This document shows, piece by piece, positions 23,429 to 23,631 of a DNA stretch of 23,631 bases. A program made the position numbers and the translations under genes. Positions within the stretch are counted from its first letter, which is position 1. Each line of letters starts with the position of its first letter. The notes below the pieces were generated by a model. It was not told the DNA's origin. It did no database searches and was given only the letters and a program-made list of their open reading frames with translations. Origin of the DNA: an uncultured Lachnospiraceae bacterium (GTDB lineage Bacteria > Bacillota > Clostridia > Lachnospirales > Lachnospiraceae); contig CARUOB010000004.1 of the NCBI GenBank assembly GCA_949076555.1, forward strand, positions 1 through 23,631, given 5' to 3'.

Positions 23429-23631
23429 ATGGGCTACAAAGAGCAGTTTGAGTTTTGGCTGGAGGATTCCTACTTTGACGAGGCGACCAAGCAGGAGCTT
23501 CTGGCGATCAGGAATGACGAGAAGGAAATTGAGGACCGCTTTTACAAGGAGCTTGCCTTCGGCACAGGCGGCCTTCGCGGCGTGATCGGCGCAGGTACGA
23601 ACCGCATGAACATTTACACGGTGCGCAAAGC
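23429..23631 (+). CDS. Phosphoglucomutase/phosphomannomutase, N-terminal part
   Basis: The first 67 codons of an alpha-phosphohexomutase; the gene runs off the window. The N-terminal segment MGYKEQFEFWLEDSYFDE is followed by LAFGTGGLRGVIGAGTNRMN and IYTVRKA, the hallmark opening of the PgcA/PGM-PMM family in Firmicutes, in which the glycine-rich loop binds the sugar phosphate. AAGGAGG lies eight bases before the ATG, an excellent ribosome binding site. It interconverts hexose-6-phosphates and hexose-1-phosphates; glucose-1-phosphate is the substrate of RfbA, so the enzyme plausibly feeds the rhamnose pathway encoded upstream. It has its own promoter. The phosphoserine loop and metal site lie beyond the window end. 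Confidence 0.92.
   Translation, partial: MGYKEQFEFWLEDSYFDEATKQELLAIRNDEKEIEDRFYKELAFGTGGLRGVIGAGTNRMNIYTVRK

Overview
The window looks like a chromosomal segment of a low-to-mid GC Firmicute, most likely a Clostridia/Lachnospiraceae-type gut anaerobe. The evidence is strong AGGAGG-type ribosome binding sites, canonical sigma-A promoters (TTGATA/TATAAT, extended -10), GH25 lysozymes with Big_2 and cell-wall-binding repeats, and a CxxC small protein of a type I associate with that family. The genus cannot be set from this sequence. All genes except the first run left to right and form a cell-surface polysaccharide locus.

Layout: (a) 1-690, a zinc-ribbon-like small gene on the minus strand and a divergent promoter region. 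(b) 692-3538, a large membrane-anchored GH25 muramidase. (c) 3628-4713, rfbB, opening the dTDP-rhamnose pathway from an extended -10 promoter. (d) 4871-10587, a five-gene block inserted between rfbB and rfbA: CotH-kinase protein, small membrane protein, Cthe_2159-like lipoprotein, VTC-domain protein and DUF4956 membrane protein. (e) 10623-13557, rfbA, a second GH25 protein and rfbC. (f) 13582-16159, an ABC-2 polysaccharide exporter (Wzm/Wzt type), the ATPase carrying a C-terminal glycan-recognition-like domain. (g) 16471-23122, a methyltransferase/kinase-like fusion and two large two-domain family 2 glycosyltransferases. (h) 23135-23631, a small, possibly frameshifted gene and the start of a phosphoglucomutase/phosphomannomutase gene.

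How it may work together (inference): the mutase supplies glucose-1-phosphate, and RfbA, RfbB and RfbC convert it to dTDP-4-keto-L-rhamnose; rfbD, needed for the last step, is not in the window. The glycosyltransferases would build a rhamnose-containing glycan on the cytoplasmic face. The methyltransferase/kinase fusion may cap it, and Wzm/Wzt would export it, with the Wzt C-terminal domain as candidate cap reader. The two GH25 enzymes could open peptidoglycan for attachment or passage. The CotH/VTC/DUF4956/Cthe_2159 block is a poorly understood set whose placement inside the rhamnose operon suggests a role in modifying the surface polymer or surface proteins.

Several intergenic gaps hold hairpins or short direct repeats, unusual for an otherwise tight, partly translationally coupled operon. 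Three proteins carry expanded low-complexity tandem repeats. No tRNA, rRNA, CRISPR array, transposase or phage gene was seen.
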